Assembly (NCBI GenBank): GCA_965371445.1
Contig: CBDUYN010000291.1
Location: 1 to 7,643 of the forward strand
Source of the DNA: DASWIG01 sp965371445
GTDB lineage: Bacteria; Acidobacteriota; Thermoanaerobaculia; Multivoradales; J023
DNA: 7,643 bases
Direction of reading: 5' to 3'
Shown here in pieces: positions 4,999-7,643 of the stretch. The first letter of the stretch is position 1; every line of letters starts with the position of its first letter. The notes under the pieces are model-generated. The model was not told the origin of the DNA. It searched no databases and saw nothing but the letters and a program-made list of their open reading frames with translations. The position numbers and the translations under genes were made by a program.

Positions 4999-6113
4999 TC
5001 AGCGACCGCCGATACGCTCCGCAAGGATCCCGGGGATCGGCGCGAGAAACGACGAGCGCAACGCCACCAACGCGTCGAAGACGCTCTCCGGCCGGTCGTC
5101 GAGAACCTCGGAGACCTGCTCCAATCCGAGCCGAAGCTCTGTGCCGAGCGGCTGCGGCGGAGATTGGAGACACCGCGAGAGGATCGGAGAGATCGCGTCG
5201 ATCGTCTGCTGATGGAGGCCGCGCGAGCGCGAGTACACCATCGCCAGGTCCGCCGTGACGGCGACCGCGACACGCGTCGGGCCCGTCTTCAGGAAGCGGC
5301 GGCGCACCCGGTCGAGCCGTTCGATCGCGCGCTTGTAATCGCCGCCGCGCGCCTCGACGAGCCCTTCCAGCCAGCGCAGGTAGGTCCGGACCTCCGCCCA
5401 GTCGCCGGACACGGCGAGACGCTTCTTGAAGCGTTCCAGATGACCCTGGACCCAACGGTCAGCCGACGGCTCGGCACCGCGCAGGAAGATCCCGACATAA
5501 GACGTCGTGTCGCGCAAGTAGCCGCGGCGCCGCGGCGTCAGCTCGATGTGACGCCAGGCGTCGACCTCGCAGCGCAGCGCCCGGAAGTGCTGCCCGGCAT
5601 GGTAATGGGCGACACCGAGCAGAAACGACGTCCGGCCCAGGCTGTCGGGCTCGGCGACGCTTCCCGGCAGGGCGCCCTCCAGGTGCCGAAGCGCCTGCTC
5701 CGGGTCCCGCAGCTCCACGAAGAGGTCCCCGCGGCGGCGTAGCCAGTCCTGCTTGCAGCGCGCGCAAAACCGAACGCCTGCGCCCGGTAGCCGTCGAGGA
5801 CGCCGCGCGCCTCGGCGATCTCGCCGCGTGAAAAGCACGAGCTCACGTAGACGTCGAGGCTGCGGCTGACCAGATGCGGCGAGCCCGTCTTCAACGCCAA
5901 CTCCAGCCCCAACGAGGTGTGCTCGTGAGCGCCGCCGGGGACCGCGAGGGTCAGGTCGTCGCATTGCTCCAGGTAGAGGGCGCAGAATTCCTCCTTCCAG
6001 CACCGCCGGTCGTCGAGCACCAGGGCCGGAGTCTTCATCGCCCGTTTCAAAAGACCCAGCCGACGGCGCTGACGCGCCGGATTCCTACCTTGAAGATCTA
6101 CCGGTTCTGTCAT
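4999..6113 (-). pseudogene. TPR/helical-repeat protein, frame broken in a GC dinucleotide tract
   Basis: The gene starts at the ATG at 6113 (MTEPVDLQGRN), with AAAAGGAG about 6 bases upstream and a consensus promoter further up. The first frame reads about 118 residues (KEEFCALYLEQCDDLTLAVP, SLGLELALKTGSPHLVSRSL, RGEIAEARGVLDGYRAQAFG) and the second continues with CKQDWLRRRGDLFVELRDPE, QALRHLEGALPGS and RTSFLLGVAHYHAGQHFRAL, down to a stop at 4999. Helical pairs such as GVAHYHAGQHFRALRCEVDA and GLVEARGGDYKRAIERLDRV fit tetratricopeptide repeats, suggesting a cytosolic protein-protein scaffold of about 370 residues. It ends SSFLAPIPGILAERIGGR. No DNA-binding or enzymatic domain is visible. The break falls at (GC)4, 5758-5765; removing one GC restores a single frame. 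Stops in the alternative frames make the protein truncated as read, unless this is a sequencing error. Function unknown. Confidence 0.7.
5758..5765 (-). repeat. (GC)4 tract at the frame break of the TPR gene
   Basis: Four GC units mark where TPR-gene coding passes from one minus-strand frame to another. Loss of one unit joins AFGFAR directly to CKQDWLRR. A single missing base would do the same, so the tract is a suspect rather than proof. Confidence 0.6.
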
Positions 6114-6160
6114 GGGAAGCTCCTTTTCAGCTCCCGCCACCCGCCATGACCTGAGATCAT

Positions 6161-6189
6161 ATGATAGACACCCATCTGCATGTTGTCAA
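6161..6189 (-). promoter_or_regulatory. Strong sigma70-type promoter of the TPR-like gene
   Basis: On the minus strand, a perfect -35 TTGACA (6189-6184), a 17-base spacer and -10 TATCAT (6166-6161). Transcription would start near 6153, giving a leader of about 40 bases to the ATG at 6113. A perfect 10-base palindrome ATCATATGAT (6157-6166) covers the -10 and could be an operator. Confidence 0.85.
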
Positions 6190-6192
6190 CAC

Positions 6193-6222
6193 AAAAAAGC
6201 CCCCCCAGAAGCCTCCGGGGGG
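6193..6222 (-). terminator. Rho-independent terminator of the upstream minus-strand gene
   Basis: On the minus strand, CCCCCCGGA, loop GGCT, TCTGGGGGG form a 9-base-pair stem (one G-U pair), followed by C and a run of six T. It lies about 30 bases after the stop of the 6254-7147 gene and only a few bases before the -35 of the TPR gene, so the two genes are separate transcription units. Confidence 0.9.
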
Positions 6223-6253
6223 ACGTAGGGTTCAGAGGTTCGGTGACGCGGCT

Positions 6254-7147
6254 CTAGGCCGTGGTTTCCTCACCGCCGTCGTGGGTACCGGCCTCGGCCT
6301 CCGAGGGATCCTCGGCCGGGTTCTCGCCACCGCTGTCGCCGGTGGCGGCTTCGCTCTGCGAGAGGTCTTCTGCAGCCGGAACCTCTCCGCCGTCCTCGGA
6401 GACGGGCGGATCCTGCTCCGTACGGCCCGGACGGGACGTCGAGGGCCGCACCCGGTCGGCGAGGGCGTCCTCGCCGGCCAGGCGGCAGAGGTCCTCGAGG
6501 ACCCGGACTTCCCGCACGAAGGTCAGGTCGTAGATGTCCCTGGCCTCGTTGCGCTTCGCGCGCGCGGTGTCGACGTCGCGTTTCGCTCCGTTGACCTCTT
6601 CGTTCAGGGTGCTCAGCTTCGCGGCGCCCGGCGCCAGGTCGGCGACGAGCCCCGGGTAGTCGAAAGGCGTTCGGAAACGCGACTTCCCCAGGAGAGCCTC
6701 GAGGTTGCCGCTCTGGGCGGCGCTTTCGATGGCCTCGCCGCGCCGCTGAATGGTCGCCGGATCGTCGCTGTCGATGCTCCGGAGGCCCAGACCGTCGAGG
6801 CTGGGCGCGACGAACTGTCCGGTGACCGTGCGCCGCATCCCGCGGATCTGCAAGATCACCTCGGCCAACACGTCCTCGCGCTGGTTGCGCAGCGACGCCT
6901 CCAGGGCGACGGCGGCGAAGAGCGCCAGGTCGGCGTCGACCATCCTCTTGAGAACCGCCCTCAAGACCGCTGCGAAGCTCTCGAAGAGGACCGAAAACCT
7001 CGGGACCTCGGCCCCCTCACCGAGGTAAGGGTTGACGAAGTCGAGCAGCTTCGCGGCCACGCTCGACCCCTGCTTCACGAACGCCGAGAGGACGAACAAA
7101 CACGCCCTCATCCGGTCCGTGACTTCTTTGGACATTTTTGCCTGCAT
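6254..7147 (-). CDS. Conserved-looking hypothetical protein with helical core and acidic tail
   Basis: I do not recognise the function. I place the start at the ATG at 7147 (MQAKMSKEVTDRMRA): GGAAGG lies 9 bases before it. The GTG-initiated extension to 7456 lacks a ribosome site and reads like non-coding Pro/Arg-rich sequence, and the ATG at 7156 abuts GGAAGG. The 297-residue protein is soluble, with no signal peptide. Its core is helical: RACLFVLSAFVKQGSSVAAK, then DADLALFAAVALEASLRNQR and a charged, probably coiled-coil stretch LNEEVNGAKRDVDTARAKRN. Next comes RVLEDLCRLAGEDALADRVR with PSTSRPGR, after which about 50 residues are Glu/Ser/Gly/Asp rich and probably disordered. It lies upstream of the TPR gene on the same strand but ends in its own terminator. 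Real by codon bias and signals; role unknown. Confidence 0.72.
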   Translation of the reverse strand: MQAKMSKEVTDRMRACLFVLSAFVKQGSSVAAKLLDFVNPYLGEGAEVPRFSVLFESFAAVLRAVLKRMVDADLALFAAVALEASLRNQREDVLAEVILQIRGMRRTVTGQFVAPSLDGLGLRSIDSDDPATIQRRGEAIESAAQSGNLEALLGKSRFRTPFDYPGLVADLAPGAAKLSTLNEEVNGAKRDVDTARAKRNEARDIYDLTFVREVRVLEDLCRLAGEDALADRVRPSTSRPGRTEQDPPVSEDGGEVPAAEDLSQSEAATGDSGGENPAEDPSEAEAGTHDGGEETTA

Positions 7148-7580
7148 GATACACATCCTTCCTTTCTTGCCCGACCGGCGGCGGGCCGGCTTGGGATCCG
7201 GACTTCGTCGCGACGACCGCGTCGGGTCCGGTGCCGGTGGCGGTCGCGGCTTCTCCCGGCCTCCCGGGTGGCGGGCGGTGCCGCGTCCACATGAAAAGGA
7301 TACGGACAGAAAGGCGGCGGGCGAGGACCCGTCGTGCTTTTCGAGAATTTGAACGCTCGGTCGGTTCACGGTCGAAAGCGGCCGGACCCGCGAGGGGCCG
7401 AGGCCCGCGGGGTTTGAAGAAATCTCAAGGAGCCTCTTGTCGCGGAGGTTTTCCACAGGCAGGACTTCGGTTACCGTGGCACCCTAAGGGGGGCGCTGGC
7501 TGCGACGCGGCCCGACCCTCGCCCTGCTCACCCTCCGAGGAACCGTCTTCGCCCCCGACTCCGCCGCCGACAGCCCTGAG

Positions 7581-7598
7581 TTTCGCCCGTTTCGCCCG
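7581..7598 (+). repeat. Tandem 9-bp repeat upstream of the right-end promoter
   Basis: TTTCGCCCG occurs twice, perfectly and head to tail, ending 2 bases before the -35 box. The position suits an activator or repressor site, but no protein can be assigned. Confidence 0.7.
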
Positions 7599-7600
7599 GC

Positions 7601-7629
7601 TTGACAGCCGGCCCGCGCGGTGGTACCCT
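7601..7629 (+). promoter_or_regulatory. Sigma70-type promoter pointing off the right edge
   Basis: TTGACA (7601-7606), a 17-base spacer and TACCCT (7624-7629). The -35 is consensus and the -10 keeps the key T, A and final T. Transcription would start near 7636 and serve a gene beyond the window. Confidence 0.7.
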
Positions 7630-7643
7630 TCATCGGTCGTAGA

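Larger units (their letters stand above)
7148..7643. other. Right-end stretch without a convincing gene
   Basis: About 496 bases with no frame on either strand that I trust. It should contain the promoter of the 6254-7147 gene, but I see no consensus elements upstream of it; the nearest is a -10-like TATCCT on the minus strand at about 7297-7302 with no matching -35. TTTTCCACA at 7449-7457 is close to the DnaA-box consensus but is single. The right end holds the + strand promoter described separately. Confidence 0.5.

Noticed and set aside
4870..5742. Long + strand open frame of 290 residues
   Set aside because: From about 4990 on it lies antisense to the TPR gene and is highly Arg/Asp-rich; only the first part (to about 4986) looks coding.
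6161..7294. 377-residue + strand open frame
   Set aside because: Antisense to the hypothetical gene at 6254-7147, which has a ribosome site, plausible helical protein and a terminator; the + frame has none of these.
7148..7456. N-terminal extension of the minus-strand hypothetical protein to a GTG at 7456
   Set aside because: No ribosome site at the GTG and Pro/Arg-rich low-quality sequence, while a good site precedes the ATG at 7147.
7449..7457. DnaA-box-like TTTTCCACA as a replication origin signal
   Set aside because: Single copy with one mismatch, no cluster and no AT-rich unwinding region; chance is the simplest explanation.
1..7643. CRISPR array, tRNA/rRNA genes, insertion sequence ends
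   Set aside because: I looked for regularly spaced repeats, cloverleaf-like segments, rRNA signatures and transposase motifs with terminal inverted repeats, and saw none.

Overview
The window is high-GC DNA from an unidentified Gram-negative bacterium. A signal-peptide-bearing beta-barrel protein implies an outer membrane. The style of the TPR protein and of the hypothetical protein with an acidic tail recalls Acidobacteriota or Myxococcota genomes, but this is only an impression. The region is accessory in character. It holds two metal-handling modules, two candidate coding remnants, and three reading frames broken inside short repeats.

Left module (about 230-2640, + strand): an ArsR/CadC-type repressor with a CxC metal site, a miniature MerT-like membrane peptide (frame broken), a membrane-anchored or secreted MerP-like HMA protein ending in Cys-Cys, and a mercuric reductase (merA). 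MerA carries an unusual Cys-rich N-terminal domain. It is broken by a frameshift that coincides exactly with a GGAC tetranucleotide repeat, and it has lost its C-terminal dimerisation domain. The DNA after the truncation carries what looks like a piece of a P-II family protein. In outline this is a mercury-resistance operon: sense the metal, import and chaperone Hg(II), reduce it to Hg(0). The reductase looks dead in this copy.

Middle module (2739-4832): a MerR-family regulator on the minus strand, and divergently an HMA-domain periplasmic protein plus an outer-membrane beta-barrel protein whose genes overlap at a GTGA. Two separate MerR-style promoters with long spacers (20 and 21 bp) and related dyads lie between them. 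One faces the structural genes and one faces the regulator. The regulator has the ZntR-like C-terminal Cys residues but Ser at the position that is Cys in ZntR/MerR.

Right part (4833-7643): a short coding-like remnant, possibly thioredoxin-like; then, on the minus strand, a TPR-like protein gene broken at a (GC)4 tract with a very good sigma70 promoter, and upstream of it an unrecognised gene with an acidic C-terminal tail that ends in a clear intrinsic terminator. The last 496 bases hold no convincing gene, but a strong-looking + strand promoter near the right edge points out of the window.
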